From positions 1 through 64,000 of the forward strand of contig JAFUPV010000038.1 in assembly GCA_017472605.1 (NCBI GenBank): DNA of 64,000 nt, read 5' to 3'. The stretch's first letter is position 1, and every line of letters begins with the position of its first letter. Both the position numbers and the translations under genes were made by a program. The notes under the pieces are model-generated. The model was not told the DNA's origin, ran no database searches, and worked only from the letters and a program-made list of their open reading frames with translations. Below are positions 53,411 through 62,927 of this stretch, piece by piece. The DNA is from Lachnospiraceae bacterium. Its GTDB lineage: Bacteria; Bacillota; Clostridia; Lachnospirales; Lachnospiraceae.

Positions 53411-54622
53411 ATGGAAAAGATTATGATGAAGACACCGTTGGTAGAGATGGATGGAGATGAGATGACCAGAATTCTCTGGAAAATGATTAAAGATGAACTG
53501 ATCCTTCCATTTGTGGACTTGAAGACTGAGTATTATGATCTTGGACTGGAATACAGAGAGAAAACAAACGATCAGGTTACTATTGACTCTGCGGAAGCAA
53601 CAAAGAAGTACGGAGTTGCTGTCAAGTGTGCAACCATTACACCAAATGCAGCCCGCATGACGGAGTACAATCTGTCTAAAATGTGGAAGAGCCCCAACGG
53701 AACCATCCGTGCCATTCTGGACGGTACTGTTTTCCGCGCACCGATCATTGTCAAGGGAATTGAGCCGATGGTAAAGAACTGGAAGAAGCCGATCACCATT
53801 GCCAGACATGCTTACGGTGATGTGTATAAAGCCTCTGAGATGAAGATTCCGGGAGCAGGTAAAGTGGAGCTGGTATACACTGCTGAAGATGGCTCTGAGC
53901 AGAGAGAACTGGTTCATACCTTCCAGTCAGCAGGTGTGGTTCAGGGTCAGCACAACCTGGAACCGTCCATCGAGAGTTTTGCAAGATGCTGCTTTAACTA
54001 TGCGCTTGATACAAAGCAGGACATCTGGTTTGCGACAAAGGATACCATTTCCAAAAAGTATGATCATACCTTTAAAGATATTTTCCAGGAAATCTTCGAT
54101 CAGGAATATGCGGAACGGTTTAAAGAGGCTGGAATCACCTATTTCTATACACTGATTGACGATGCGGTAGCAAGAGTGATCCGTTCGGAAGGCGGCTATA
54201 TCTGGGCATGCAAGAACTATGACGGTGATGTAATGAGCGATATGGTTGCAACAGCGTTTGGTTCTCTGGCAATGATGACTTCTGTCCTTGTTTCCCCGGA
54301 TGGCAACTATGAATATGAGGCTGCCCACGGAACCGTTCAGAGACATTACTATCAGTACCTGGAAGGAAAGAAGACTTCCACCAATCCGGTAGCTACGATC
54401 TTTGCCTGGTCCGGAGCGTTCCGAAAGAGAGGAGAGCTGGATGGACTTGCTGATCTGGTACGCTATGCAGACTGCCTGGAGGCTGCAACAATCAAAACAA
54501 TCGAAGAGGGAACCATGACTGGCGATCTGGCATCGATCTCCACCCTGGAGAACGTAAAGAAGGTTGACAGCGAAACCTTTATCGCGGCAATCCGTGAGAA
54601 TCTGACGGAGATGCTTGCATGA
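53411..54622 (+). CDS. icd: NADP-dependent isocitrate dehydrogenase, eukaryotic-like subfamily
   Basis: A 403-residue enzyme converting isocitrate to 2-oxoglutarate and CO2 with [37 protein letters not shown], the phosphate-site stretch [10 protein letters not shown] and [14 protein letters not shown] identify the homodimeric eukaryotic-type subfamily, distinct from the E. coli type. In an anaerobe it feeds 2-oxoglutarate to glutamate synthesis. ATG 53411 is 8 bases after GGAGG; ATG 53408 is also possible. The stop codon overlaps the aroD start (ATGA). Confidence 0.95.
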   Translation: MEKIMMKTPLVEMDGDEMTRILWKMIKDELILPFVDLKTEYYDLGLEYREKTNDQVTIDSAEATKKYGVAVKCATITPNAARMTEYNLSKMWKSPNGTIRAILDGTVFRAPIIVKGIEPMVKNWKKPITIARHAYGDVYKASEMKIPGAGKVELVYTAEDGSEQRELVHTFQSAGVVQGQHNLEPSIESFARCCFNYALDTKQDIWFATKDTISKKYDHTFKDIFQEIFDQEYAERFKEAGITYFYTLIDDAVARVIRSEGGYIWACKNYDGDVMSDMVATAFGSLAMMTSVLVSPDGNYEYEAAHGTVQRHYYQYLEGKKTSTNPVATIFAWSGAFRKRGELDGLADLVRYADCLEAATIKTIEEGTMTGDLASISTLENVKKVDSETFIAAIRENLTEMLA

Positions 54623-55383
54623 ATACTGTGTGGATCGGAGATGTAAACCTGAGTGAGGGCAGACTAAAAATCTGTGTTCCTCTGACCGCGGTTTCTCAGG
54701 ACGATTTGAGCTTGTGTGCAAAAGCAGCGGCTCTGGAACCTGCTTCCCAGATTTTGGAGTGGCGTGCAGACTGGTATGCAGATCTGAAAAAGAAAGATGG
54801 GATTCGAAACGGTCTGAATCAGATCCGCGCCTGCGGAAGAAGGATTCCTGTTCTGTTTACAATTCGTACAAAAGAAGAAGGCGGAGAGATCAGTCTGGAT
54901 GATACCGTCTACACGGCGTTGATTCGGGAAGCGATAGAAGCAGGTGCGGATGCGGTGGATGTGGAGCTGTCAAAAGGCAGTGTTGTTCTGAATGCTGTTT
55001 TGACCGCCGCGCACAGGCATGGGATTCCGGTAATTGCGTCCAGTCATAATTTTCAGAAAACGCCGGAAACGGAAAAAATGATGGAAATCCTCTGTTCCAT
55101 GAAAAACGCAGGAGCGGATGTGTGCAAACTGGCTGTGATGCCGAATTCGCGTGCAGATGTCCTTTCTCTGCTGACTGTGTCCTGTCAGTTTCACGAGAAA
55201 TATCCGGAAACACCGCTGATTACCATGTCCATGGGGAAAACCGGTGTAATCAGCCGCGTCTGCGGAGAATTCTGCGGATCAGTGCTGACCTTTGGAACGG
55301 TAGGGAGAGCGAGTGCGCCTGGACAGCTGGCCGCGGAGGAGCTGGGGGAAATTCTTAATGTGCTTCATCGGTCTCAGAAATGA
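54619..55383 (+). CDS. aroD: 3-dehydroquinate dehydratase, type I
   Basis: A 254-residue class I aldolase-like enzyme of the shikimate pathway, dehydrating 3-dehydroquinate through a Schiff base. The lysine is in [10 protein letters not shown] and the catalytic His in [15 protein letters not shown] near the N-terminus and [13 protein letters not shown] near the C-terminus are type I signatures. It starts inside the icd stop codon (ATGA), so translation is coupled to icd, an uncommon pairing of functions. No other shikimate genes are nearby. Confidence 0.95.
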   Translation: MNTVWIGDVNLSEGRLKICVPLTAVSQDDLSLCAKAAALEPASQILEWRADWYADLKKKDGIRNGLNQIRACGRRIPVLFTIRTKEEGGEISLDDTVYTALIREAIEAGADAVDVELSKGSVVLNAVLTAAHRHGIPVIASSHNFQKTPETEKMMEILCSMKNAGADVCKLAVMPNSRADVLSLLTVSCQFHEKYPETPLITMSMGKTGVISRVCGEFCGSVLTFGTVGRASAPGQLAAEELGEILNVLHRSQK

Positions 55384-55436
55384 GCAGAGGTGAATAACGA
55401 GAAGAGACATGCTGTTCGTGTAAATCTGATTAATCG

Positions 55437-55512
55437 TGTCACAGGCATGTTTGACTGGATGTAGGAGAACCATCCAACTGAACTGTCACAGGCATGTTCG
55501 GCTGAATGCAGG
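55437..55512. repeat. Imperfect direct repeat in the aroD-rho intergenic region
   Basis: TGTCACAGGCATGTT followed by a variant of CGGCTGAATGCAGG occurs twice (55437-55465 and 55484-55512), about 24 of 29 bases identical. Just before it, 55396-55425 resembles the module B repeat at 63361. The region is noncoding. Confidence 0.55.
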
Positions 55513-55520
55513 GATAATTC

Positions 55521-55557
55521 AAGAGCCGGAATTGTGTTTTTCACAATTCCGGCTCTT
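55521..55557. terminator. Bidirectional terminator between aroD and rho
   Basis: A 16-bp perfect stem AAGAGCCGGAATTGTG (55521-55536) with 55542-55557, T loop, and short T tracts on both strands. Confidence 0.82.
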
Positions 55558-55591
55558 TGTGTCTGTGATAAGAAAAATCCTGTTATAGCAG

Positions 55592-57670
55592 TCAGTTCCT
55601 GATCTGGAACTGTTTTGCAATGCTTTCTACAAACTCCTGATTGTTTTTCGTTCTTGCAAAATGATCCAGAATCCGTTCCACGGAATCTTCCTGGCGGGAG
55701 GCGGTGGTATGGCGGCGGATCAGATTCACCGCTTCCTGTTCAGCCGCTGACAGAAGAAGATCATCACGTCTTGTACCTGACTTGCAGATATCGATCGCCG
55801 GGAAGATGCGGCGCTCGGAAAGCCTTCGGTCAAGAACGAGTTCCATGTTTCCGGTTCCTTTGAATTCTTCGAATACAACGTCATCCATGCGGCTTCCTGT
55901 TTCAACAAGAGCAGAAGCAAGAATGGTAAGACTCCCTCCCTCACGCATGTTGCGGGCTGCACCGAAAAACTTTTTCGGCATGTGCAGGGCTGAGGGGTCG
56001 AGACCGCCGGAAAGTGTACGTCCGCTTGGCGTAACCGTCAGGTTATAGGCTCTTGCAAGGCGGGTGATGCTGTCCAGAAGAATCATGACATCCTGACCGT
56101 GCTCAACAAGACGCTTTGCACGTTCAAGAACCATTTCTGCCACCTGTTTGTGGTGATCCGGCTGCTCATCACAGGTGGAGTAAATCACTTCCACATTGGT
56201 ACCTTCGATGCATTCCTTAATATCAGTTACTTCCTCCGGACGCTCATCAATCAGAAGAACGATGAGTCGGATGGAAGGATAATTCTTAGTGATTGCTTTG
56301 GCAATATCCTTTAACAGCGTTGTCTTTCCTGCCTTTGGGGGAGAAACAATCATTCCGCGCTGACCTTTTCCAATCGGACAGAGAAGGTCAAGGATGCGAA
56401 GAGAGACAGGTCCATCCGGTGTTTCCAGACTCAGCCTGGAGTCAGGGAAGGTTGGTGTCAGATCTTCAAAAGAAGGACGTTTTTCCGCCATTGCCGGTTC
56501 AAATCCATTGATTTTATTTACATAGAGAAGGGCAGCAAATTTTTCATTTCCGGATTTCACGCGGCGAACCCCGTCAATGACATCGCCAGTCTTCATGTTA
56601 AACTTGCGGATCTGGGCGGGGGAAACGTAGACATCGTTATCGCCGGTCAGATAGTTTTCAGAACGGAGGAAACCGAATCCATCCGGATTGACCTCGAGAA
56701 TACCGTGAGCCGGTTCGTCGCTGGCCAGCTCAGCTGCATAGGGAGCTGCAGTCTGTGATATGGTTTCTTCCTGCTGAGTGAGACTGAGTGATTTGCCTGA
56801 GCGTGCAGACTCTGGTGTTACCTGGTTGTAGGATTGGGTATAGCCTCCGGTTCTGCGGACATAACCGCCGGTGCCGGAAGAAGCACTGAAATCCTTATTG
56901 GCAGAAATTCCATTTTCTCTGCTTTGGGACTGCCAGTTTTCTCTGTTCTGAGACTGCCAGTTTTCTCTGTTCTGAGGCTGCCAGTTTTCTCTGTTCTGGG
57001 ACTGCCAGTTGTCCCTGTTCTGAGACTGCCATCCCTCTCTGTTCTGAGACTGCCAGTTTTCTCTGTTCTGGGACTGCCAGTTGTCCCTGTTCTGAGACTG
57101 CCATCCCTCTCTGTTCTGAGACTGCCAGTTTTCTCTGCTCTGGGACTGCCAGTTGTCCCTGTTCTGGGACTGCCAGTTGTCCCTGCTCTGGGACTGCCAG
57201 TTTTCTCTGTTTTGAGACTGCCAGTTGTCACGGTTTTGAGACTGACGGGTACCGGATGTGGGACGCGGCCGCGGTGTGCGGATACCGGTGTATGTGGTTC
57301 GTCTTCTTGAATAGGGAGAATCCGTTGGCTGCGTATAAGAGCGTGCGGAAGAAGCGGAACGCTCTGAAAAATCTTCTGTATTTTTTTCGGAAGGGGCATC
57401 GGACGTGTCAGCCCCTTCGTCAGAGGTATTGTCATCAGTGTTCTGAGGAGTCTCAGATTGTTCGGAGAAAGTATCCGGTGAAGTGTCCGTTACCGATTCT
57501 TCAGCTGTATTTTCGGAAGGATCCGGAACATTGGATTGCTGTGAGTCTGCTAATCCAAGAAGCAGGTCAATCAGTTCCGGTTTGCGATAAGTAGTAACAC
57601 GTTTCAGGCCATTTGATTTGGCGATTTCGCGAAGTTGTAATAAAGAAAGGGTTTCCAGTTTTTCGCGCAT
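55592..57670 (-). CDS. rho: Transcription termination factor Rho with repeat insertion
   Basis: A 692-residue Rho hexamer subunit, far longer than the ~420 residues of E. coli. An N-terminal Rho_N/SAP-like segment ([21 protein letters not shown]) is followed by an acidic Ser/Thr/Glu region, then ~14 octapeptide repeats QNR(D/E)NWQS (about residues 145-255). The core follows: cold-shock RNA-binding domain ([11 protein letters not shown], about 330-), Walker [24 protein letters not shown] and the R-loop/Q-loop region of the ATPase. Insertions of this low-complexity type are known in clostridial Rho proteins and can be prion-like. ATG 57670 has AAAGGAG upstream on the minus strand. Confidence 0.95.
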   Translation of the reverse strand: MREKLETLSLLQLREIAKSNGLKRVTTYRKPELIDLLLGLADSQQSNVPDPSENTAEESVTDTSPDTFSEQSETPQNTDDNTSDEGADTSDAPSEKNTEDFSERSASSARSYTQPTDSPYSRRRTTYTGIRTPRPRPTSGTRQSQNRDNWQSQNRENWQSQSRDNWQSQNRDNWQSQSRENWQSQNREGWQSQNRDNWQSQNRENWQSQNREGWQSQNRDNWQSQNRENWQPQNRENWQSQNRENWQSQSRENGISANKDFSASSGTGGYVRRTGGYTQSYNQVTPESARSGKSLSLTQQEETISQTAAPYAAELASDEPAHGILEVNPDGFGFLRSENYLTGDNDVYVSPAQIRKFNMKTGDVIDGVRRVKSGNEKFAALLYVNKINGFEPAMAEKRPSFEDLTPTFPDSRLSLETPDGPVSLRILDLLCPIGKGQRGMIVSPPKAGKTTLLKDIAKAITKNYPSIRLIVLLIDERPEEVTDIKECIEGTNVEVIYSTCDEQPDHHKQVAEMVLERAKRLVEHGQDVMILLDSITRLARAYNLTVTPSGRTLSGGLDPSALHMPKKFFGAARNMREGGSLTILASALVETGSRMDDVVFEEFKGTGNMELVLDRRLSERRIFPAIDICKSGTRRDDLLLSAAEQEAVNLIRRHTTASRQEDSVERILDHFARTKNNQEFVESIAKQFQIRN
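56925..57240 (-). repeat. 24-bp tandem repeats inside rho
   Basis: About fourteen 24-base units, in frame, encode QNR(D/E)NWQS with minor changes (N to S, NW to GW, one S to P). Units are nearly identical in DNA, often as the pattern CTGTTCTGAGACTGCCAGTT on the + strand. Copy number should vary by slippage without breaking the frame. Confidence 0.88.
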
Positions 57671-57866
57671 ATAAAGCTCCTTTAGAAAGTTTCCATAAAA
57701 ACGCACAACAGGTACGTTTAACAGAGAAATGATTTTGCATTGTCCATAGATCCGGATGAAAATGCCGGTGACATGTCCGGTAAGAATCCGAGTATGTGTG
57801 ATTTGGCGAATGCTAACACTTATTATATAACAAAAACAGAAAAAAGAAAAGAATAATTTTCGCTCC

Positions 57867-57895
57867 TTGACGAATGATATGAAACTTGATATAGT
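57867..57895 (+). promoter_or_regulatory. Promoter of the radical SAM/DUF4364 operon
   Basis: TTGACG (57867-57872) and TATAGT (57890-57895), spacing 17, 46 bases before the chosen start codon. The 57671-57866 stretch upstream is the rho leader on the other strand and holds no gene; a minus-strand TATAAT lies near 57824-57829. Confidence 0.7.
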
Positions 57896-57941
57896 TAAAT
57901 ATATCTGTCCTGATGTCGGAGGATGGGGATGGAGGAACTGG

Positions 57942-58892
57942 ATGAAAAAATGGGGTGAGAAGCCATACCGATCTCTGGACTATGAATTGAAGAGACGCTA
58001 TGGCGGTAAATTGTATAAGGTAGCGCTGGATGCCGGCTTCACCTGTCCCAATCGTGACGGGACCATTGGTTATGGAGGCTGCAGTTTCTGCAGCGGAGGC
58101 TCCGGGGAATTTGCGGGAGACAGAAGAGATTCCATTGAAACGCAGATCGAGAAAGGAATTGCTGGTCTGACCCGGTTTAAAGCCAGCGGATATATCGCTT
58201 ATTATCAGGCGTACACCAACACCTATGCTCCAACAGCAGTTCTGCAGGAGGTCTATGAGCCGGCGTTTCTTCATCCGCAGATTGACGTGGTTTCCATCGC
58301 TACCAGACCGGATTGTCTGGATGACGATGTGATCCGTCTGCTGGCATCGTATCAGAAACGGAAACCGGTCTGGGTTGAGCTTGGTCTTCAGACAATCCAT
58401 GAAAGGACCGCAGAGAAAATCAGAAGGGGATATCAATTGTCCTGCTTCACCGACGCAGTCAGTCGTCTGAGGCAGATCGGGATTGAAGTAATTGTGCATG
58501 TCATTCTCGGTTTGCCGGGGGAGAGCACGGAAGACATGCTTGAAACGATCCAGTGGTTAAACCGGATGGATTTACAGGGAATAAAATTACAGCTATTACA
58601 TGTGATAGAAAGTACAGAACTGGCAGACTGGTATCAGGCCGGTATGTTTCAGGTGTTGACGATGGAGGAATATGTGAAACTGATATGCTTGTGCATCGGT
58701 CATTTGTCCGAGCATATCGTGATTCACCGGCTGACAGGGGACGGACCGTCCTCCAGACTGATCGCACCGGAGTGGAGCACAGCAAAAATGCAGGTGCTGA
58801 ATGCCATCCACCACGAGCTGAAGGTGCAGGGGATCAGCCAGGGCTGTCTGGAAAGGGATACATATGATTTCAGAACCGACAACTTTGTATAA
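57942..58892 (+). CDS. Radical SAM protein, TIGR01212 (YtqA-like) family
   Basis: A 316-residue radical SAM enzyme. Cluster cysteines are Cys35, Cys47 and Cys50 in the variant spacing CPNRDGTIGYGGCSFC, characteristic of TIGR01212. The start KWGEKPYRSLDYELKRRYG and the later VWVELGLQTIHERTAEKIRRG and HVILGLPGES are further family motifs; these proteins resemble the Elp3 group, and their substrate is not firmly established. ATG 57942 is 6 bases after GGAGG. The longer frame from 57867 would begin at the promoter itself. The gene overlaps the DUF4364 gene by 29 bases. Confidence 0.92.
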   Translation: MKKWGEKPYRSLDYELKRRYGGKLYKVALDAGFTCPNRDGTIGYGGCSFCSGGSGEFAGDRRDSIETQIEKGIAGLTRFKASGYIAYYQAYTNTYAPTAVLQEVYEPAFLHPQIDVVSIATRPDCLDDDVIRLLASYQKRKPVWVELGLQTIHERTAEKIRRGYQLSCFTDAVSRLRQIGIEVIVHVILGLPGESTEDMLETIQWLNRMDLQGIKLQLLHVIESTELADWYQAGMFQVLTMEEYVKLICLCIGHLSEHIVIHRLTGDGPSSRLIAPEWSTAKMQVLNAIHHELKVQGISQGCLERDTYDFRTDNFV

Positions 58893-59382
58893 GCTTATGG
58901 TATTATATATGCTGAAGCGAGTCAATTTCCCTCTGTCCAACGGACAGATGTCGGAATTTTTTCTCGACAAATCTTATACGAATTACTTTACCTTCCAGCA
59001 GGTGATCAATGATCTGCAGGAATCGTCTCTGATTCGTAAGGAGACCGTCCGCAACACCTCGCTGTATGAAATGACAAAAGAAGGGGAAGAGGTTCTTTAT
59101 TATTTCGAAAACAAGCTTTCTGACGTGGTAAAACAGGACATCGAGGAATTTCTGGAGAAAAACCGGTTTGAACTGCGGATGGAAAATTCAATTCTTGCAG
59201 ATTATTACAAGACAACCGGAAACGACTATGAGGTTCACTGCGAAGTGAGAGAGGGAAAACGCAAGCTCATTGATCTGAAAATGTCAGCCGCCACAGAAGA
59301 GATCGCGGAGCAGATCTGCGAAAACTGGCAGAAGAAGAGCCAGGAAGTGTACAGCTATCTGATCCACACGATGTTAGGATAA
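58864..59382 (+). CDS. DUF4364 winged-helix protein
   Basis: A 172-residue protein of the DUF4364 family, common in Clostridia. The N-terminal ~75 residues look like a winged helix-turn-helix (TTLYKLMVLYMLKRVNFPLSNGQMSEFF; QQVINDLQESSLIRKE; YEMTKEGEEVL). The C-terminal half is mixed alpha/beta with a charged finish. A DNA-binding regulatory role is likely from the fold; no target is known. It starts inside the radical SAM gene, indicating translational coupling. Confidence 0.85.
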   Translation: MISEPTTLYKLMVLYMLKRVNFPLSNGQMSEFFLDKSYTNYFTFQQVINDLQESSLIRKETVRNTSLYEMTKEGEEVLYYFENKLSDVVKQDIEEFLEKNRFELRMENSILADYYKTTGNDYEVHCEVREGKRKLIDLKMSAATEEIAEQICENWQKKSQEVYSYLIHTMLG

Positions 59383-59399
59383 AAAAATTGAAAAAGGAC

Positions 59400-59428
59400 T
59401 TGCAAAGAGAAGCAATCTGTGATATATT
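59400..59428 (+). promoter_or_regulatory. Promoter of rpmE
   Basis: TTGCAA (59400-59405) and TATATT (59423-59428), spacing 17. Confidence 0.72.
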
Positions 59429-59520
59429 TTTGATGTTGTATGTTCAGACAGGAACGATCTGAACAAAAAATGATTGGGGATGGTCGGAAACCATCTACCG
59501 AAGAAAAAGAGGTGAAAGAA

Positions 59521-59724
59521 ATGCAGGAAGCAATTCAGCCAAAGTATTATCAGGCAAAGGTTGTATGCAACTGTGGCAATGAGTTTGTCACCGGTTCAAC
59601 CAAGAAGGAGATCCACGTGGAAATCTGCTCTAAGTGCCATCCGTTCTATACCGGACAGCAGAAGTCTACTAGCGCTCGCGGTCGTATTGAGAGATTTAAT
59701 CGTAAATATGGTCTTAATAAATAA
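59521..59724 (+). CDS. rpmE: 50S ribosomal protein L31
   Basis: A 67-residue L31 of the zinc-binding type. [17 protein letters not shown] and [15 protein letters not shown] provide the CxC and CxxC cysteines. It bridges the ribosomal subunits. ATG 59521 follows GAGGTG; upstream in-frame codons from 59440 lie in the untranslated leader. The Cys-containing form is usually expressed when zinc is sufficient, which is of interest given the metal-chaperone operon at 39433. A terminator follows at 59744. Confidence 0.96.
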   Translation: MQEAIQPKYYQAKVVCNCGNEFVTGSTKKEIHVEICSKCHPFYTGQQKSTSARGRIERFNRKYGLNK

Positions 59725-59743
59725 GACTGGTATGACAGAGGAC

Positions 59744-59780
59744 AGGTTGGGATTGCAGGATCTCAACCTCTTTTGTTTTA
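59744..59780 (+). terminator. Rho-independent terminator after rpmE
   Basis: AGGTTGGGA (59744-59752) pairs with TCTCAACCT (59761-59769) with one G-U pair, followed by CTTTTGTTTT. Confidence 0.75.
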
Positions 59781-59862
59781 CATAAAAAGCGTTCTCCGTG
59801 CATGGAGCGGGAGAAACAAAGAATCTGTTTGCAGCCGGAAACTCCGGCAGAAAGGAGTTCAG

Positions 59863-60804
59863 ATGAAATCATCTGGAATTGGCGGCCAGGCAGTCATGGA
59901 AGGCATCATGATGCGCAATGGCGAGAACTATGCAGTGGGAGTCAGGAAGTCCAATGGTGAGATTGTTGTAAAAAAAGATACCTACCGCGGAGTAACAGCA
60001 AAGTGTAAACTGTTTCGTTTGCCCTTTATCCGGGGAATCTTTAACATGATCGATTCGCTGGCCCTGGGAATGAAGAGTCTGACCTTTTCCGCAGACCAGT
60101 TCGCGGAAGAGGAAATCGAAGAAGAGCCAAGCCGCTTTGAAAAATGGCTGGAAGAGAAGTTCGGTGATAAACTGGAAAAAGCGATCATGGATGTGACGAT
60201 GGTCATCTCTGTCATCCTGGCTGTGTTGATTTTCATGGTACTCCCAACTGTTATTTCCGGCTGGGTAAGACCAGTTCTTGGCAACGGATTTCTGATGGCT
60301 CTGTTTGAGGGAATTCTTCGCCTGGCAATTTTCATTGCCTATGTGGCTCTGATTTCTCTGATGAAGGATATCCGCCGCACCTACATGTATCACGGCGCGG
60401 AGCACAAATGCATCAACTGCATTGAGCAGGGACTTGATCTGACTGTGGAGAATGTCATGAAGTGTTCCAAAGAACACAAGCGCTGCGGTACCAGCTTCAT
60501 GCTGATCGTAATGACAATCAGCATTCTCTTTTTCCTCGTAATCCGCCCGGAAAACATCTGGATCAAGATCCTCACAAGAATTGTTCTGATCCCTGTGATT
60601 GCCGGCGTTTCCTACGAGTTTCTGCGTGCGGCAGGAAACAGCAGCAGTAAGCTGATGGATGTTCTGAGCAGACCGGGACTCATGCTGCAGGGTCTGACAA
60701 CAAAGGAACCGACTGATGACATGGTTGAGGTTGCGATCCAGGCGGTAGAAGCTGTGTTTGACTGGAAAGCATACCAGGCAGAAAATTTCCCGGAGAAAAA
60801 GTGA
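59863..60804 (+). CDS. DUF1385 membrane protein (YqhQ-like)
   Basis: A 313-residue protein. The opening IGGQAVMEGIMMRNGENYAVGVRK is the DUF1385 signature. There are about four membrane segments in the middle (ISVILAVLIFMVLPTVISGW and following), and the conserved YHGAEHKCINCIEQG plus CSKEHKRCGTSF carry invariant His and Cys residues. The function is unknown; the family is nearly universal in Firmicutes and sits beside prmC-prfA in many Clostridia. ATG 59863 has AAAGGAG 8 bases upstream; the in-frame start at 59773 lies within the rpmE terminator. Confidence 0.9.
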   Translation: MKSSGIGGQAVMEGIMMRNGENYAVGVRKSNGEIVVKKDTYRGVTAKCKLFRLPFIRGIFNMIDSLALGMKSLTFSADQFAEEEIEEEPSRFEKWLEEKFGDKLEKAIMDVTMVISVILAVLIFMVLPTVISGWVRPVLGNGFLMALFEGILRLAIFIAYVALISLMKDIRRTYMYHGAEHKCINCIEQGLDLTVENVMKCSKEHKRCGTSFMLIVMTISILFFLVIRPENIWIKILTRIVLIPVIAGVSYEFLRAAGNSSSKLMDVLSRPGLMLQGLTTKEPTDDMVEVAIQAVEAVFDWKAYQAENFPEKK

Positions 60805-60814
60805 GGAGACGGAC

Positions 60815-61687
60815 ATGGTGACAACCTTTCGGAAGCTGCTGAACTTTTGTGAAGAAGAATTAAAACAGGCAGGAGTGCAGGACGCCGATTGGGATGCGTG
60901 GCTGATACTGGAACATTGTTTTGGTCTGTCAAGAAGCAGCTATTTTCTGAAACGGGATCTGGAACAGGAATTGCCTCTGGACGCAGTCAGCGAACTGAAG
61001 CGGCTGACAAAAGAGCGCAGCAGACGGATTCCTCTGCAGTATCTCTTTGGAACACAGGAATTCATGGGGCTTCCCTTTCTTGTCAATGAGGCGGTTCTGA
61101 TCCCCCGTTCCGATACCGAAAATCTGGTGGAAGCAGTTCTGTCAGACTGGGACGGCAAACAGGAAACCTGCAGCGTGCTGGATGTCTGCACCGGAAGCGG
61201 CTGCATTGCCGCAGCCCTTGCGTACTATGGCAGGTTTGCCGCGGTGGATGCGGTGGATCTGTCAGAAGCGGCTCTGAAAGTGGCAGAGCAGAATGCAGAA
61301 ACAAACAGGGTGAAGGTGCGTTTCATGCAGGGAGACCTGTTTGAACCGGTCACTGACCGTTACGATATCATTGTGTCGAATCCGCCCTACATCACCGATG
61401 ACGTGATCCGGACACTGGAACCGGAAGTGAAAGACCATGAACCTTACATGGCGTTAAGCGGCGGTGCGGATGGGCTGATCTTTTACCGGAGGCTGGCTTC
61501 TGAGTCAAAAAACTGTCTGAAACCGGGAGGAAGCATCTATCTGGAGATTGGTTATGATCAGGCGGAGGCTGTCAGCGGGATTCTTTTGGAGAATGGATTT
61601 GAACATATCCGTGTAAGAAAAGATCTGGCAGGAAATGACAGGGTGGTATCGGCGGATCTGAAAAAAGGAGGAATTCAACATGTTTGA
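60815..61687 (+). CDS. prmC: Release factor glutamine methyltransferase
   Basis: A 290-residue SAM-dependent enzyme that methylates the Gln of the GGQ loop in release factors. An N-terminal helical domain (to about 80) precedes the Rossmann domain with [15 protein letters not shown] (SAM site) and the substrate motif [21 protein letters not shown] is also typical. ATG 60815 follows GAGGAGACG. The gene overlaps prfA, its substrate's gene, by 8 bases. Confidence 0.96.
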   Translation: MVTTFRKLLNFCEEELKQAGVQDADWDAWLILEHCFGLSRSSYFLKRDLEQELPLDAVSELKRLTKERSRRIPLQYLFGTQEFMGLPFLVNEAVLIPRSDTENLVEAVLSDWDGKQETCSVLDVCTGSGCIAAALAYYGRFAAVDAVDLSEAALKVAEQNAETNRVKVRFMQGDLFEPVTDRYDIIVSNPPYITDDVIRTLEPEVKDHEPYMALSGGADGLIFYRRLASESKNCLKPGGSIYLEIGYDQAEAVSGILLENGFEHIRVRKDLAGNDRVVSADLKKGGIQHV

Positions 61688-62753
61688 TAAGCTGGACGAG
61701 ATTCTCATCCGGTATGAGGAGCTGATGCAGGAAATCAATGATCCGATGCTGGCGGGAGATCCCGGGCGATTTCGCAGACTGATGAAAGAGCAGTCCGATC
61801 TGACGCCGATTGTTGAGGTGTACCGTTCCTATAAAAAAGAAAAGCAAACCGTGGAAGACAGCCTGATGATGTTGGAGGAAGAGAATGATCCGGATATGCG
61901 CGAGATGCTCAAGGAAGAGCTTTCGGACGCAAGAGGCGCGATTACCGACCTGGAACAGCAGCTGAAGATTCTGCTGCTGCCGAAGGATCCCAACGACGAG
62001 AAAAACGTAATAGTCGAAATCCGTGCCGGCGCAGGCGGTGATGAGGCTGCTCTGTTTGCAGCAGATCTGTACCGCATGTATGTCCGTTATGCCGAGCGCA
62101 GCCGATGGAAGGTTGAAACCATCAGCTTTAATGAAAGCGGAATCGGCGGTATGAAGGAAGTTGTATTCATGATCAGCGGACAGGGTGCTTATTCCAAGCT
62201 GAAATATGAAAGCGGCGTTCATCGTGTGCAGCGCGTACCGGAGACGGAAAGCGGCGGCAGAATCCACACGTCAACCGCAACCGTTGCAATCATGCCGGAA
62301 GCGGAAGAAGTGGATGTTGTCCTGGACATGAATGACTGTAAATTTGATGTGTTCCGTGCATCCGGAAACGGCGGACAGTGTGTCAATACAACCGACTCCG
62401 CAGTTCGTCTGACCCACATCCCCACCGGCATCGTTATTTCCTGTCAGGATGAAAAATCTCAGCTGAAAAACAAAGACAAGGCGCTGAAGGTGCTTCGCGC
62501 AAAGCTTTATGAGCTGGAATGTTCCCGTATGCAGAGTGAGCAGGCGCAGGAGAGACGAAGTCAGATCGGAAGCGGAGACCGTTCCGAGAAAATCCGTACC
62601 TACAACTTCCCGCAGAGCCGTGTGACAGACCATCGGATCAAGCTGACTCTGTATAAACTGGACGCGGTTCTTGACGGAGATCTGTATGAGCTTCTGGACA
62701 GTCTGATCGCTGCGGATCAGGCGGAACGTCTTTCCAAAATGCAGGAAGAATAA
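61680..62753 (+). CDS. prfA: Peptide chain release factor 1
   Basis: A 357-residue RF1 that ends translation at UAA and [39 protein letters not shown] and the catalytic [17 protein letters not shown] loop (Gln methylated by PrmC) are intact, as is the C-terminal [12 protein letters not shown] region. The length and lack of an in-frame TGA frameshift site distinguish it from RF2. It is the last gene of the yqhQ-prmC-prfA run. Confidence 0.97.
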   Translation: MFDKLDEILIRYEELMQEINDPMLAGDPGRFRRLMKEQSDLTPIVEVYRSYKKEKQTVEDSLMMLEEENDPDMREMLKEELSDARGAITDLEQQLKILLLPKDPNDEKNVIVEIRAGAGGDEAALFAADLYRMYVRYAERSRWKVETISFNESGIGGMKEVVFMISGQGAYSKLKYESGVHRVQRVPETESGGRIHTSTATVAIMPEAEEVDVVLDMNDCKFDVFRASGNGGQCVNTTDSAVRLTHIPTGIVISCQDEKSQLKNKDKALKVLRAKLYELECSRMQSEQAQERRSQIGSGDRSEKIRTYNFPQSRVTDHRIKLTLYKLDAVLDGDLYELLDSLIAADQAERLSKMQEE

Positions 62754-62760
62754 CGTGAAA

Positions 62761-62809
62761 GTGTAAAAAATCTGATATGAAATGCTCGAAAATCTGATAT
62801 GATTTACAC
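62761..62809 (+). promoter_or_regulatory. Repeats upstream of the mgsA-like promoter
   Basis: Two identical copies of AAAATCTGATATGA (62767-62780 and 62789-62802) start 22 bases apart, i.e. two helical turns, and are enclosed by the inverted repeat GTGTAAA/TTTACAC (62761-62767 and 62803-62809). The -35 at 62820 is just downstream. This is a plausible binding site for a regulator, not identified. Confidence 0.5.
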
Positions 62810-62819
62810 AAAAATTTGA

Positions 62820-62848
62820 TGGACATTTCATCATTTTTCTGATATAAT
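62820..62848 (+). promoter_or_regulatory. Promoter of the mgsA-like gene
   Basis: TGGACA (62820-62825) and TATAAT (62843-62848), spacing 17. Confidence 0.7.
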
Positions 62849-62927
62849 AAATTTAATTGGGCTGACTGTTATTATGCTGTTTACGAACGGTCAGATTGTA
62901 CTATAGTATTTGCATTGGGGTGGCAGA

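Noticed and set aside
56925-57240. Possible CRISPR or minisatellite
   Set aside because: The 24-base units have no spacers and encode a regular octapeptide inside rho.
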